Notes: a model not told the origin generated them from the sequence alone. A stretch of 64,000 bases of DNA from Planctomycetaceae bacterium (GCA_021732995.1 JAKFWA010000097.1:1-64000), one strand, 5' to 3'; shown: positions 24,021 to 33,004, numbered from the stretch's first letter. Numbers and translations are program-made.

Positions 24021-26534
24021 ATGCCGAACTCAAAACTGTTCTCCGACCTGCCAACGACCAATCTCGGTGACAAATCGTATGACGCGACGAAGCTCGAGCG
24101 GTTTGTGTTGTCTTTGCTGAACGGCGAGCAACAAGCTCCGTTCTGGGCCATGTCGCCGGCTGAGCAGGTTGAATTCGCATACCAATTACTAACAGCGATT
24201 CGTTTTCTTGATCCGCAGTATCCGTATGAGCGAGAGGGCTTGATCACGGAGGCCAAGAAACTACTTCGCAAGAAGCTGCCCTTCTCGAACGCAGATCTCG
24301 CCTGGCTGGTCGGTTTTGCAACTTCGATTTCCGACTTGGAGGAAGCGAAAGCCCTGTTGCCGGGAGTCTTGACCGCAATTGAGTTGCTCGTTGGAGGGGA
24401 TTCGCTGGATGCAGAGCTGCGAAGTCAGCTCCTGGCTCTGCGAGCCACCATTGGCCGGGCCGAGGGTAAGACTCTCAAGAGCATCCAACCTGTATTGGCA
24501 AGGATTGACGTGCTGTGCAGTCAGTCCATTGCTTCGCGACTGCGACCGGACGACGGTTGGGCCGATGAACTGCGCCAGAATATCTCCAGCATGACTGAAC
24601 CCGCGCGATCGGCCTGGGAAGCGTTGCTGCGACACCTGAGTGAAGTGCCGCCTGACGCATCGTTCTCTGGTTGGAAGGTTGATGTATTTGCCGAGACAAA
24701 CTTGCTCAACGGGCCGTATGATCCTGAAGAAACTCAAAGAACTTTTGCTCGGCTACAGCTTCGCCGTGAGCCAGCCAAAGCTTGGTTTGATATTACGAAC
24801 GAGATGATCACGGGCATCGGAAGAAACGAATGGTCCCAACAGTTGAAGAGCTGGCTGTCTCTAGTCCCGAAGTCTCGGCCCGGCTTGCTGTCACGCGAGT
24901 CACTCAATCGTGAAGTGCTGCGGGGGCTGCTGTGGTGCAGCATCCAGATCGCCGATGCGGAATTGGCAAGGTTGATACGCACCGCGACAGAGTTTCTCTA
25001 CGCGAGTAATTCGGCCTTGGGCGATGCCGGAGTGCAAGTGCTGTTTCGCATCTCAGGCAAGACTGCGGTTACGGAGCTTTCGCTGCTTCTCAAGCGGTTG
25101 AAGTACGCCTCGCATCGCATGGTTGTCGAGCATGCAATCGCCGACATCGCGGAACAACTGGGAACGACGGCCGATGCCCTCATGGATGAAACTCTACCGA
25201 CGCTGGGATTCACCGACGTGGGATTTCGTCGAGAGCAGTTGGGAGATTTCAGTGCGGAGTTGGTCTGCGACCGAAATGGATCAGCCACGCTGCGCTGGCT
25301 GAAGCCGGATGGGAAAGAACAAAAGTCAGTGCCCGCGAAACTGAAGACCAATTTCGCGGACGAAGTCGCTGATCTCAAATCCGCCGTCACGACCGTGAAA
25401 CAAACGTTGGCCATCGTATCCGATCGGTTTGAGGCATCTTGGCTGCTGCGCAGACAGTGGGAGTTCTCGGCGTGGCAGCAGTATTATTTGAACCATCCCG
25501 TCGCCGCGATGGTGACTCGGCGTTTGATTTGGAACATCCATACGGACAATGAATCGCGAGTTTGCGCTTGGAGTAATGGATCACTGCGAACTCTGCGGAA
25601 CGAGATCGTTCAGCCGTCGGATGAATCGCAGGTTTCACTGTGGCATCCGCTGCAGAGTCCTGCGAGTGATATATTGCCATGGCGTGAACGATTGGAAGCG
25701 GAGCAGATAACACAGCCGTTCAAGCAAGCCCATCGCGAAGTTTATGTACTCACTGCTGCCGAAGAGGCAACTCAGACGTACTCGAACCGTTTCGCCGCGC
25801 ATATTCTCAAACAAACGCAGTTACGAGCCCTGGCAAAACACAGAGGCTGGACTTCGTCCTATCTCGGACAGTGGGACTCAGGAGATCGTGGGTCGGCGGA
25901 GAGAAATTATCCGGCCTGGCAGATGGGAATCTCTTTTCTGATTACTGGTACTGGCGGTGAGCATGCACCCGGTGCTGGCGGAGATCTGTATGTCGCAACG
26001 GATCAAGTCCGTTTTCATGCCGGCAACACTCAAACGCGGCTGCCTCTGGCAGAGGTCCCGCCGTTGCTACTCTCCGAAGCCATGCGCGACGTGGACTTGT
26101 TCGTCGCCGTAGCGAGCGTTGGCAATGATCCGACTTGGTCTGATGGAGGCCCTGATGGTAGGCATTACGACTATTGGCACAACTACTCCTTTGGTGAGTT
26201 GGCAGAGACCGCCCGTACGCGTAAAGCGGTGCTCGAACGGTTGATACCACGGCTCAGGATCGCGCCACGGTGTTCATTTTCCGATCGGTTCTTAACCGTG
26301 CGTGGTGACTTGCGGACGTATCGCATACATCTCGGGTCTGGCAACATCTTGATGGACCCGCATGACCAGTATCTCTGCATTGTGCCAAAGCAAGCCGTTG
26401 GTGACGCGACCGAAGATGTTTTCCTTCCGTTCGAAGGTGACAATACCCTGTCGGTGATCCTCAGTAAGGCGTTTCTACTCGCAGACGATGCGCAGATCAC
26501 AGACCCGACCATTCTGAGTCAGATCAGGTGGTAG
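24021..26534 (+). CDS. DUF4132 (MolR-like) protein
   Basis: About 837 residues and cytosolic. The N-terminal 550 residues are alpha-helical with repeat-like character (LLSQLRALRATIG, SLLLKRLKYASHRMVVEHAI), resembling HEAT-type solenoids. The C-terminal part from about residue 590 is the DUF4132 domain: LKQTQLRALAKHRGW, then VRFHAGNTQTRLPLAEVPPL, DVDLFVAVASVGNDPTW and RIHLGSGNILMDP. Family members are related to E. coli MolR and often carry a WGR domain, which is absent here. I chose the ATG at 24021; TTG at 24000 would overlap the previous gene. GGAGG lies 14 bases before the ATG and overlaps the ubiquitin-like gene, so the pair is one transcription unit. No enzymatic activity is established for the family. 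Confidence 0.82.
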   Translation: MPNSKLFSDLPTTNLGDKSYDATKLERFVLSLLNGEQQAPFWAMSPAEQVEFAYQLLTAIRFLDPQYPYEREGLITEAKKLLRKKLPFSNADLAWLVGFATSISDLEEAKALLPGVLTAIELLVGGDSLDAELRSQLLALRATIGRAEGKTLKSIQPVLARIDVLCSQSIASRLRPDDGWADELRQNISSMTEPARSAWEALLRHLSEVPPDASFSGWKVDVFAETNLLNGPYDPEETQRTFARLQLRREPAKAWFDITNEMITGIGRNEWSQQLKSWLSLVPKSRPGLLSRESLNREVLRGLLWCSIQIADAELARLIRTATEFLYASNSALGDAGVQVLFRISGKTAVTELSLLLKRLKYASHRMVVEHAIADIAEQLGTTADALMDETLPTLGFTDVGFRREQLGDFSAELVCDRNGSATLRWLKPDGKEQKSVPAKLKTNFADEVADLKSAVTTVKQTLAIVSDRFEASWLLRRQWEFSAWQQYYLNHPVAAMVTRRLIWNIHTDNESRVCAWSNGSLRTLRNEIVQPSDESQVSLWHPLQSPASDILPWRERLEAEQITQPFKQAHREVYVLTAAEEATQTYSNRFAAHILKQTQLRALAKHRGWTSSYLGQWDSGDRGSAERNYPAWQMGISFLITGTGGEHAPGAGGDLYVATDQVRFHAGNTQTRLPLAEVPPLLLSEAMRDVDLFVAVASVGNDPTWSDGGPDGRHYDYWHNYSFGELAETARTRKAVLERLIPRLRIAPRCSFSDRFLTVRGDLRTYRIHLGSGNILMDPHDQYLCIVPKQAVGDATEDVFLPFEGDNTLSVILSKAFLLADDAQITDPTILSQIRW

Positions 26535-26615
26535 CGTGAGTTATATGCTCAACCGGTCTGAACGAGCCTGAAGAATGCTGGTTCGCGGGTTTCCCAGATT
26601 GACTACCGGTGGCCC

Positions 26616-26736
26616 CAATTGACCGCTTGCGGTCTATCGGGTGTGCGCACAGCGACAAGAGGGTACTCGCGTGGACGTTGAATCGAGTTGAGAGATTGGT
26701 CAAGTCGGGGTCCAAACCGGTGGTCCGACCGACCTT
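26616..26736 (+). repeat. Family D dispersed repeat, copy 1
   Basis: The core is the palindrome GACCGC-TT-GCGGTC (26621-26634), then CTATCGGG, CAGCGACAAGAG, GTTGAATCGAGTTGA and a degenerate ACCGGTGG-TCCGACCG segment. The same order of motifs recurs at 37201-37286 plus 37434-37535 and at 41311-41394 plus 41506-41580. Confidence 0.65.
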
Positions 26737-26843
26737 GAGTGATACCCTGCTTCCCATGCCTGCTTCTGCGGAAGACCTCTTGCTGCTGCGCAGCTCGGAC
26801 AACGAGTTGTCCGGGCTGCTCGCGCTGCGATCGCGCGGAGTGT

Positions 26844-27040
26844 CCTGGAGTGCTCCGGCTTGACGGAGCCCTCCATGGATTCCCATACGACGCTGATGAG
26901 TATGAAGGCAGTCCTGTCACCAGTTGCGTTTACGGGCAAGATTGGCGGTCGGAAGATTGGGCTGACTACTCACTGGCGGGCACTGTCGACTGCTGATTCC
27001 TCAAATGATGGAGGGCTCCGTCAAGCCGGAGCACTCCAGG
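26844..27040. mobile_element. MITE-like element with perfect 33-bp terminal inverted repeats
   Basis: Positions 26844-26876 are the exact reverse complement of 27008-27040, with 131 bases between. The arms contain the smaller palindrome GGCTCCGTCAAGCCGGAGC. There is no coding frame inside and no obvious target-site duplication at the ends. The right arm ends 81 bases before the CotH-kinase gene. A miniature inverted-repeat element or a large regulatory hairpin both fit. Confidence 0.55.
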
Positions 27041-27121
27041 AACGCCCGAGAGGTGGGGCCGCTCAGCTCGGCATAGTGAGCTGCTAGTCTGTCACGCTAC
27101 CATGTCGCTCGGAGGTGTGGG

Positions 27122-28804
27122 ATGAGCCTATCATGGAATGCTCGGCGGATTTGGATTGGGCTGTGTTTTTGCGGGTTGTTTACGTTGGCGGCGTGTCAGA
27201 GGTCGGAGACTTTGCCGCCGGGAGCGGGCTCGAAATCTGCGGCGGCGGTCAGTGGGCCGCAGGTCCCGGCCAAGCCGGTTCGCGACGCCAGCGACGACTT
27301 TTTCGACCGCGGCGTGATCCCGACGCTCAAGATTGAGCTGAAGGAAGGGCAGGCGCAGAAGCTCCGTGAGGATGCTCGGCGTTATGCGAAGTGCAAGCTT
27401 ATTGAAACGACGGCCAAGGGTGAGACGACCTATAAGGAAGTCGCCATCAAGCTGAAGGGAGCTGCCGGCAGCTTTCGGGAACTCGACGACCGCCCGGCCT
27501 TCACGCTCAACATGGACAAGCATGAGAAGGACCAGACCTTTCATGCGCTGGAGAAATTCCACCTCAACAATTCCGTGCAGGACGAGTCGTATCTGTGTGA
27601 GTGGCTCTGCTCGGATTTGTGCCGCGATGCCAAAGTACCCGCCACGCGAGTCACACACGCTCGCGTCTGGCTGAACGACCGCGATCTCGGTCTGTACGTT
27701 TTGAAGGAGGGTTTTGATACTCCGTTCCTCAAACGTCAGTTCGGCGATGCGCAGGGGAATTTCTACGATGGCGGCTTCGTGCAGGACATTGACGCGGAAC
27801 TCGAAAAAGATTCCGGCAAAGGTCCCGACGACCGCAGTGACTTGCGAGCGTTGCAAACCGCGTGTCAGGAACCTGATCCCGCCAAACGCTGGCCTGCGGT
27901 CGACAAGCAGCTCGACGTGGATGCGTTTCTCACCTTCATGGCTGTCGAGCTGATGACGTGTCACTGGGACGGTTATACGTGGAATAAAAATAATTACCGT
28001 ATCTATTTTTCACCACCGCACAAGAAGGCTCAGTTCCTACCTCATGGTATGGACCAGATGTTCGGCGATCCCGGCTTTCCAATTCTGGAATACCCCGAGC
28101 AGATCGTCGCCAACGCCGTGCTGCACAATCCGGAATGGCGGCGAGCCTATCGCGAGCGAGTTGCCAAACTACTGCCGCTGTTCGAGCCAAAGCGCCTGCA
28201 CGATCGGCTTGATACCGTGCTGGCGCGGTTGCAACCGGAGGTCAAAAAGCTGGGCGAGGACTTTGCCAACGCTCACGCTGACCGGGTTCGCGAACTGAAA
28301 GAACGCATCGCCGCGCGCGAGCCAAATCTGCGTGAACAACTTCAGAATGGCGATCCATCTCCGTTGGAATTCGAGAGTGGAATGCCCGTCGAACTGGCCG
28401 ACTGGTTCCCCGCTCAAGAGACCGAGGACACCAAAGTCGAAGAGGTCGAACTCGACGGCCGCAAGCTCTACTCCATCCAGGTTGGCGACTCCGGCCAGGG
28501 CATCGGTTCATGGCGTCGCCGCGTGCTACTCGCCAAAGGCCGCTACCGCCTCGAAGCCAAATTGCGCACGGAAGGCGTCGAGCCTCGCATGGATGAACAA
28601 GGCACCGGAGCCGGCATCCGCATCTCCGGCGGTCAGCGCGACAACAAGCTCACCGGCGACACCGATTGGCAAACTTTGAGCTACGACTTCGAAGTCCTCG
28701 AAGAGGTCCGCGACATCACTTTCGTAGTTGAACTCCGAGCCACCCACGGTAGAGCCTACATCGAACCAGTCGCTCGCGTGTTTAGAGTTGAGGCTCAGAA
28801 GTAA
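27122..28804 (+). CDS. CotH kinase family lipoprotein
   Basis: 560 residues. The N-terminus has a lipobox (LAAC, lipidated Cys25), so the protein is membrane-anchored outside the cytoplasm. The CotH-type atypical protein kinase domain spans about residues 65-400: VAIKLKG, FHLNNSVQDESYLCEWLCSD, LNDRDLGLYVLKEGFD, LMTCHWDGYTWNKNNYRIY and HGMDQMFGD, the likely metal-binding motif. The last 130 residues look like a beta-sandwich carbohydrate-binding or adhesive domain (RRVLLAKGRYRLEAKLRTEG). GGAGG stands 6 bases before the ATG. CotH proteins phosphorylate spore-coat or surface proteins in Bacilli; here the target would be an envelope protein. The assignment is firm, the substrate is unknown. Confidence 0.85.
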   Translation: MSLSWNARRIWIGLCFCGLFTLAACQRSETLPPGAGSKSAAAVSGPQVPAKPVRDASDDFFDRGVIPTLKIELKEGQAQKLREDARRYAKCKLIETTAKGETTYKEVAIKLKGAAGSFRELDDRPAFTLNMDKHEKDQTFHALEKFHLNNSVQDESYLCEWLCSDLCRDAKVPATRVTHARVWLNDRDLGLYVLKEGFDTPFLKRQFGDAQGNFYDGGFVQDIDAELEKDSGKGPDDRSDLRALQTACQEPDPAKRWPAVDKQLDVDAFLTFMAVELMTCHWDGYTWNKNNYRIYFSPPHKKAQFLPHGMDQMFGDPGFPILEYPEQIVANAVLHNPEWRRAYRERVAKLLPLFEPKRLHDRLDTVLARLQPEVKKLGEDFANAHADRVRELKERIAAREPNLREQLQNGDPSPLEFESGMPVELADWFPAQETEDTKVEEVELDGRKLYSIQVGDSGQGIGSWRRRVLLAKGRYRLEAKLRTEGVEPRMDEQGTGAGIRISGGQRDNKLTGDTDWQTLSYDFEVLEEVRDITFVVELRATHGRAYIEPVARVFRVEAQK

Positions 28805-28892
28805 CCCGATTTGCCTACTGCGTGCGGGAACGCGAGGAAGTGGGTAAAGAGCACGACTGAATCGAGCTCCATGAGACGAGGAAGCTCTATGA

Positions 28893-29489
28893 TCAGACAA
28901 CCCATTGCCGAGCGAACGTAATGCCGGTGCAGTGCAGTCTTTGGATATTTGCTTTGCAGCTTTTATCGACGAAGAAGCCACGCCCTCCATCTTCTGCGTG
29001 CGTAAACACAGAGTGCCCACGCAGTGCGTCCTGCGAGAACACCGGTTTGATGACAAAGTCTCCAGCACAAAGACATAGATCGCGACGCAGTGATTGAACG
29101 GGCTCCGGAAATTGCAGAATGTAGTAGGGGCGAACTTCGTTCTTACATAAGACGCTTACTGGGTACCAACAAAGTCGGTCTCGATCGGATGCCACAGTTT
29201 CGATTGCAGATCGCAGAGATGTTGAGCACAGTCGGCACCCAGCAGCACTGGCGAGTAGATCCGAGAAGATGCCATCGCGCAACTCAAACTCCCTACCAGC
29301 CCAGGATTCGATTCTTTCACCGTCGCGCACTTCCCATCCGTCGTCGCCACTTTTGTCATACGCGATGCCATGTTCTTCATTACCGCTGTAAAGGACTTTG
29401 AATACTTCAAGCACGCTATCGCTCCGTAAATCTCCACGTAAGCACGCGAGTGGCCTTGGTTGACCGTTTACGATCCCTTTGGATCGCAT
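28893..29489 (-). CDS. Imm11 (DUF1629)-like immunity protein
   Basis: About 198 residues. The C-terminal two thirds show the Imm11 pattern: FSDLLASAAGCRLCSTSLRSAIE, CWYPVSVL, PYYILQFPE, DFVIKPVFSQDALRGHSVFTH and the closing LHCTGITFARQWVV. Imm11 proteins protect cells against polymorphic toxins of contact-dependent systems. The start is uncertain: ATG 29489 lies 19 bases after the stop of the upstream small gene, and GTG 29498 lies 10 bases after it; neither has a good ribosome-binding site, so translational coupling is likely. No toxin gene is near. It may be an orphan acquired for protection. Confidence 0.72.
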   Translation of the reverse strand: MRSKGIVNGQPRPLACLRGDLRSDSVLEVFKVLYSGNEEHGIAYDKSGDDGWEVRDGERIESWAGREFELRDGIFSDLLASAAGCRLCSTSLRSAIETVASDRDRLCWYPVSVLCKNEVRPYYILQFPEPVQSLRRDLCLCAGDFVIKPVFSQDALRGHSVFTHAEDGGRGFFVDKSCKANIQRLHCTGITFARQWVV

Positions 29490-29508
29490 AACGAACACGG
29501 CTTGAGGA

Positions 29509-29748
29509 TTAGTGGTTCCTCAAAAATCGAGGTTCGCCAGTGAAATCATCAACAATCACGAAGGCCGAATGAGCAAATATGCTGCCGTCTTCGTCGGGCT
29601 CAAATCGAAAACGCACGAGCCATTCGTCGCCCCACATGGTCTGGTTCTGGGGCCCGCTGTTGATCCGACTAACGCGGTCGACACTACATTTCATCAGCTT
29701 GCCTTTTGCGAATTCCTCTGCGATCGCGCGAACTCTTTCCTCTTTCAT
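29509..29748 (-). CDS. Small hypothetical protein, 79 residues, upstream of Imm11-like gene
   Basis: A short, partly acidic protein starting MKEERVRAIAEEFAKGK. It continues with an alternating beta pattern (EWLVRFRFEPDEDGS, AFVIVDDFTGEPRFL), which is seen in many small immunity or nuclease-inhibitor proteins such as the Imm35 type. It ends 10-19 bases before the Imm11-like gene on the same strand. There is no strong ribosome-binding site. The composition and pattern make it protein-like. Its exact family is not identified. Confidence 0.55.
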   Translation of the reverse strand: MKEERVRAIAEEFAKGKLMKCSVDRVSRINSGPQNQTMWGDEWLVRFRFEPDEDGSIFAHSAFVIVDDFTGEPRFLRNH

Positions 29749-30202
29749 TTCGACAGCCCTCTAGCCAACCCGATTGCCGGTTCAGACCATGCGTGCCTGA
29801 ACGCGTCCGGTCCACCGGGGCGACCAGCGTCGCAAGAGGCAGTATAGAGTGACGCATCAACAAGCCAATACGCACCCTATAGCTATTGTCGCTGCCTGCC
29901 ATCGATAGACCGCAAGCTGTCAATCGGGGCATCTCTGCACGTCTCCGCTCTCGAAGGACGCGCGGGGGCTGGTTGGTGGCAGCTCAGACACGTTCGGCTG
30001 GAGCGACACGTCGCCTGCGGTCGCTTTGAGGCAGCGTGACGCGACGCTTGGATCAGCGCGGTGTCTTGCGACAGAGGTAGCACGCCAAAGCTCGAGAAAA
30101 CAGCCGAATTGGCCGCATCCGGAAAACGGAATACTAAGGTTCTCTGGGGCGGACTCAGGTGAGTTCGTCCGCTTCACGCCAAACCGATTTGGGGAGTTTA
30201 CC
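29749..30202. other. Intergenic gap with one inverted family D copy
   Basis: This 454-base region between divergent genes contains a minus-strand copy of the family D core (29884-29929). Otherwise nothing coding is supported. The end of the region, just before 30203, contains the ribosome-binding site of the Flp pilin gene. Confidence 0.4.
29884..29929 (-). repeat. Family D core repeat, minus-strand copy
   Basis: Read on the minus strand, this contains CCGATTGACAGCTTGCGGTC followed by TATCG and CAGCGACAAT, matching the core order of the copies at 26616 and 41506. One palindrome arm is changed (GACAGC for GACCGC), so the hairpin is weaker. Confidence 0.55.
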
Positions 30203-30376
30203 ATGCGCCAGTCGTTTCAAAGCGTTAAGAGATTTCTGCTCAGCGACGATGGGCCTACCGCCGTCGAGTACGCGGTGATGATGGCACTGATTATCGTGGT
30301 GTGTATCACGACAATTACTGCGATCGGCAACAACGCGAACACGAAATTCGGACAGGTCAAAGATGCGCTGACATGA
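30203..30376 (+). CDS. Flp/Fap family type IVb pilin
   Basis: 57 residues. The sequence has the Flp prepilin motif with the cleavage glycine at position 17 (DDGPTAVEYAVMMALIIVV): Glu is +5 and Tyr +6 after the glycine, followed by a 20-residue hydrophobic helix. A prepilin peptidase of the TadV type should cut after Gly17. GGGGAG stands 6 bases before the ATG. No other Tad pilus gene is in this window, so it is an orphan pilin. Such orphans are common in Planctomycetes. Confidence 0.88.
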   Translation: MRQSFQSVKRFLLSDDGPTAVEYAVMMALIIVVCITTITAIGNNANTKFGQVKDALT

Positions 30377-30538
30377 TCAATGGCATTTCGGCATGCAGCC
30401 ACCAGTTGTTGCCGACAGTCCCGCAGGTGACTCCAGTAGCCCAAATGGGCAACCGGAGCCGCCCTGCGACATTGATCTCAGCTAATGCCTGATCTGCCTC
30501 TTCTGTGCCTCGGGTTGCTCAGCAGCCGTAGCAGGCCT

Positions 30539-31222
30539 TTACTTCGCGGTCGATTTTAGCGGTCGCCCCTGGAGTCGCTCGAACGCCTGACGTTGCTCGT
30601 CAGTGAGAATCTTCATCACGGCTTCGGGGCAGCGATCTTCCAATGTGGCCGAACTGGGGCCCGTGTATTTCCCGCCGAGCTTTACATTATCCATCTCCGC
30701 CCGCACCACTTCACGATGCTTGGCAATAATCTCAGAGCGTTGAGCGCTTGTGAGTCCGACCTTCTGAGCCACTTCAGAATCGCACAAGGTATCAGTCGCC
30801 TTTCGCTGCTTTCGCAAGTGGATCTCGTACAGTCTCTCCTGCTGTTGGGGGGTCAGTAACTCATTCAACTCGTCAGTGTGACGCTTGCGCACTAAATGCA
30901 GTGTTGAATCATCCCACGGGGAGACTCGCACCCATCGGTCGGGCCGTGGAGTACTTGGGCTGCTCTGAGTGGCCTTGCTCCGTTCTGCAGCCACTTCCTT
31001 TTGAATCTGCTCGTGCAGTTGCCTCAGTTTTTGGGCGGCCTCTTCGCTCAGGTCCAGGTCTTCGACCACGTCCCTGGCCAGAATGAGGTGCAGCGGAACG
31101 CTCTTGCGCCAGCCAAAGTCCCCCGGAATCCGAGAAATGATCTCGGCGCGGGCGTCAGCCCCGCACAAAGCTAACAGGACACAGAACGTGAACATCACTC
31201 GGAAGTAGTGTTGAGCTCGCAT
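30539..31222 (-). CDS. Secreted LTxxQ-motif protein (Spy/CpxP-like)
   Basis: About 227 residues. A cleavable signal peptide (MFTFCVLLALCGADARAE) precedes a charged helical protein with three LTxxQ-type motifs: LTPQQQERL, LTSAQRSEI and LTDEQRQAF. Such motifs are the hallmark of CpxP/Spy-like periplasmic chaperones, but planctomycete proteins with this repeat are a looser group. The start at 31222 has GGGAGGG 4 bases upstream. It diverges from the DUF1501 gene, with 309 bases between them. A role in periplasmic protein or metal homeostasis is an inference. Confidence 0.72.
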   Translation of the reverse strand: MRAQHYFRVMFTFCVLLALCGADARAEIISRIPGDFGWRKSVPLHLILARDVVEDLDLSEEAAQKLRQLHEQIQKEVAAERSKATQSSPSTPRPDRWVRVSPWDDSTLHLVRKRHTDELNELLTPQQQERLYEIHLRKQRKATDTLCDSEVAQKVGLTSAQRSEIIAKHREVVRAEMDNVKLGGKYTGPSSATLEDRCPEAVMKILTDEQRQAFERLQGRPLKSTAK

Positions 31223-31531
31223 CGTGCCCTCCCGCGAACAATGAAATGAACCTCGACGGTCATCATAACGATCCACCGCATGCGGTAGCAGCAAGCTGTC
31301 CGGCCCTGGATCACAACTCATGAACTGGTCCACTCAATACCCCTTGTTGCTGCGCGAGCTGGACAAGCAAGTTCAGGGTCACCCAGGGAATCTGGCGATT
31401 ACGATTTACCACGTCCGCGGCATCCCTTACACCGCTATGTCGCGCGACGATCACAATCAGCCAGGTCAGTTTGTCCGGTCAGCCGGTTGCCGGATGGTGT
31501 GAAGTGATCGCCTTCGAGCGGAGGACGTTGC
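31223..31531. other. Divergent intergenic region
   Basis: This 309-base gap lies between the LTxxQ gene and the DUF1501 gene and should hold both promoters. A 60-codon frame at 31320-31502 reads as protein-like in part but has no ribosome-binding site and no recognised family. Nothing else was found. Confidence 0.35.
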
Positions 31532-33004
31532 ATGTTGTCGATCCTGAGTAATCCTCGCCGAGCATGTGACGGTCTGGCCCGCCGCGAACTCCTGCAAGCG
31601 GGTGGCGCGGGCTTGTTTGGTTTGAGTTTGCCGAAGGTTTTTGCAGCCGAATCTGCTCAAGCGGTTCGTCAACCACGAGCGAAGTCCGTTTTGTTTGCAT
31701 TTTTATACGGAGGTCCTAGCCAATTAGAGACGTTTGATATGAAGCCGGAAGCGGCGAGTTCGATTCGTGGACCGTATCAACCCATCGCCTCGCGAACTCC
31801 AGATTTGCGAATTTGTGAGTATCTACCAAGGCTCGCAGCGCGATCCGACAAGTATTGTGTCATTCGCACAGTCAATCATCCGCAGAACGACCATAACGGC
31901 ACACACTATATTCAGACCGGCCACCCGCTGCCGCCAGCTCAACGCGGCGCTGCTAACGTCGATGCGACCGACAAGGACTGGCCCTGTTACGGGTCGGTCG
32001 TTGAACACCTTGATCGCCGTGCGACCGGCAAGCCTCCCTCATTTCCTGGTTACGTCTTCTTGCCGAAACGGTTGGGTCACTTCGCTGGCTACGACATCAA
32101 CGGGCAGTATGCCGGATGGTTAGGATCGGCGTACGACGGCATGGCAACGAACATCTCGAAGCGTCATGCCCTGGACAACCCGTTCTACCGTGACTGCACG
32201 GATGACGAACTCGACTTCCGCATGGCCGGGCTTGATCCACAACCGCAGTTGACGCTCGATCGGTTCCATCGCCGCGAGAGTTTGCTGGAGCAATTCGACG
32301 AGCAGCGCCGGCGACTGGATTTATCATTGAATGATACCGTCGCCGTGCGTGAGTTCAGTTCGACACGCGAGCAAGCTCTGGCCTTGTTGACATCGGACAA
32401 AGTTGCGGCGGCCTTCGACATCCGCCGGGAACCAGACAAGCTGCGCGACCAGTACGGACGAAACTTGTTCGGACAGTCTCTGCTGATGGGGCGGCGGATG
32501 CTCGAAGCGGGGTCACGGTTCGTAACCGTTGCCTGGGATTTGGCCGTGCGCGGCGACGTGATGGGAAGTTGGGATATGCACGCCGGACTGAGTCGCGTGA
32601 TGAAGGATCATCTACTACCCGGCTTGGATTGGGGGCTCTCATCTCTGCTGGATGATCTGGAGAGTCGCGGACTACTCGATGAGACACTCGTCATCGCCGT
32701 CGGCGAGATGGGCCGCACTCCAAAGTTTGAGAACCGCGGCCAGGAAGACGGTCGCGACCATTGGACATACTGCTTCCCGTGCGTGTTGGCAGGAGCCGGA
32801 ATTCGCGGTGGTATCACGCATGGCCGCTCGGACAAGGATGCCGCCTGGCCTGCGGATCATCCCGTCAGTTGCGAAGATCTGGCGTGTACGATTTACCACG
32901 CGTTCGGCATCGACCCGCACGCACACCTGCTTCGGGACAAACAAGACCGCCCGGTATCACTCGTCGAGGGCGGCCGAGTACTCAGCGAGTTATTCGGATC
33001 ATGA
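31532..33004 (+). CDS. DUF1501 family secreted protein
   Basis: 490 residues. The N-terminus has a Tat-like leader (LARRELLQAGGAGLFGLSLPKVFAAE), so export in the folded state is likely. The DUF1501 body is typical: GPSQLETFDMKP, the HNGTHYIQTGH segment, GRRMLEAGSRFVTV, VIAVGEMGRTPKF and HWTYCFPCVLAGAGIRGG. The family is related to alkaline-phosphatase-type sulfatases and is very abundant in Planctomycetes, usually beside DUF1549/DUF1553 cytochrome-like genes, but none is seen here. Function is not established. GGAGG stands 7 bases before the ATG. Confidence 0.93.
   Translation: MLSILSNPRRACDGLARRELLQAGGAGLFGLSLPKVFAAESAQAVRQPRAKSVLFAFLYGGPSQLETFDMKPEAASSIRGPYQPIASRTPDLRICEYLPRLAARSDKYCVIRTVNHPQNDHNGTHYIQTGHPLPPAQRGAANVDATDKDWPCYGSVVEHLDRRATGKPPSFPGYVFLPKRLGHFAGYDINGQYAGWLGSAYDGMATNISKRHALDNPFYRDCTDDELDFRMAGLDPQPQLTLDRFHRRESLLEQFDEQRRRLDLSLNDTVAVREFSSTREQALALLTSDKVAAAFDIRREPDKLRDQYGRNLFGQSLLMGRRMLEAGSRFVTVAWDLAVRGDVMGSWDMHAGLSRVMKDHLLPGLDWGLSSLLDDLESRGLLDETLVIAVGEMGRTPKFENRGQEDGRDHWTYCFPCVLAGAGIRGGITHGRSDKDAAWPADHPVSCEDLACTIYHAFGIDPHAHLLRDKQDRPVSLVEGGRVLSELFGS

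Larger units (their letters stand above)
26535..27121. other. Non-coding gap filled with repeats
   Basis: This 587-base gap holds a family D repeat (26616-26736) and the perfect 33-bp inverted repeat 26844-27040. Frames crossing it lack ribosome-binding sites. The remaining 26737-26843 is similar in parts to 37287-37400, so the dispersed repeat may extend over it in a decayed form. Confidence 0.5.

Noticed and set aside
31320-31502. 60-codon frame ahead of the DUF1501 gene
   Set aside because: Parts read as protein, but there is no ribosome-binding site and no family; it may be a chance frame in a divergent promoter region.
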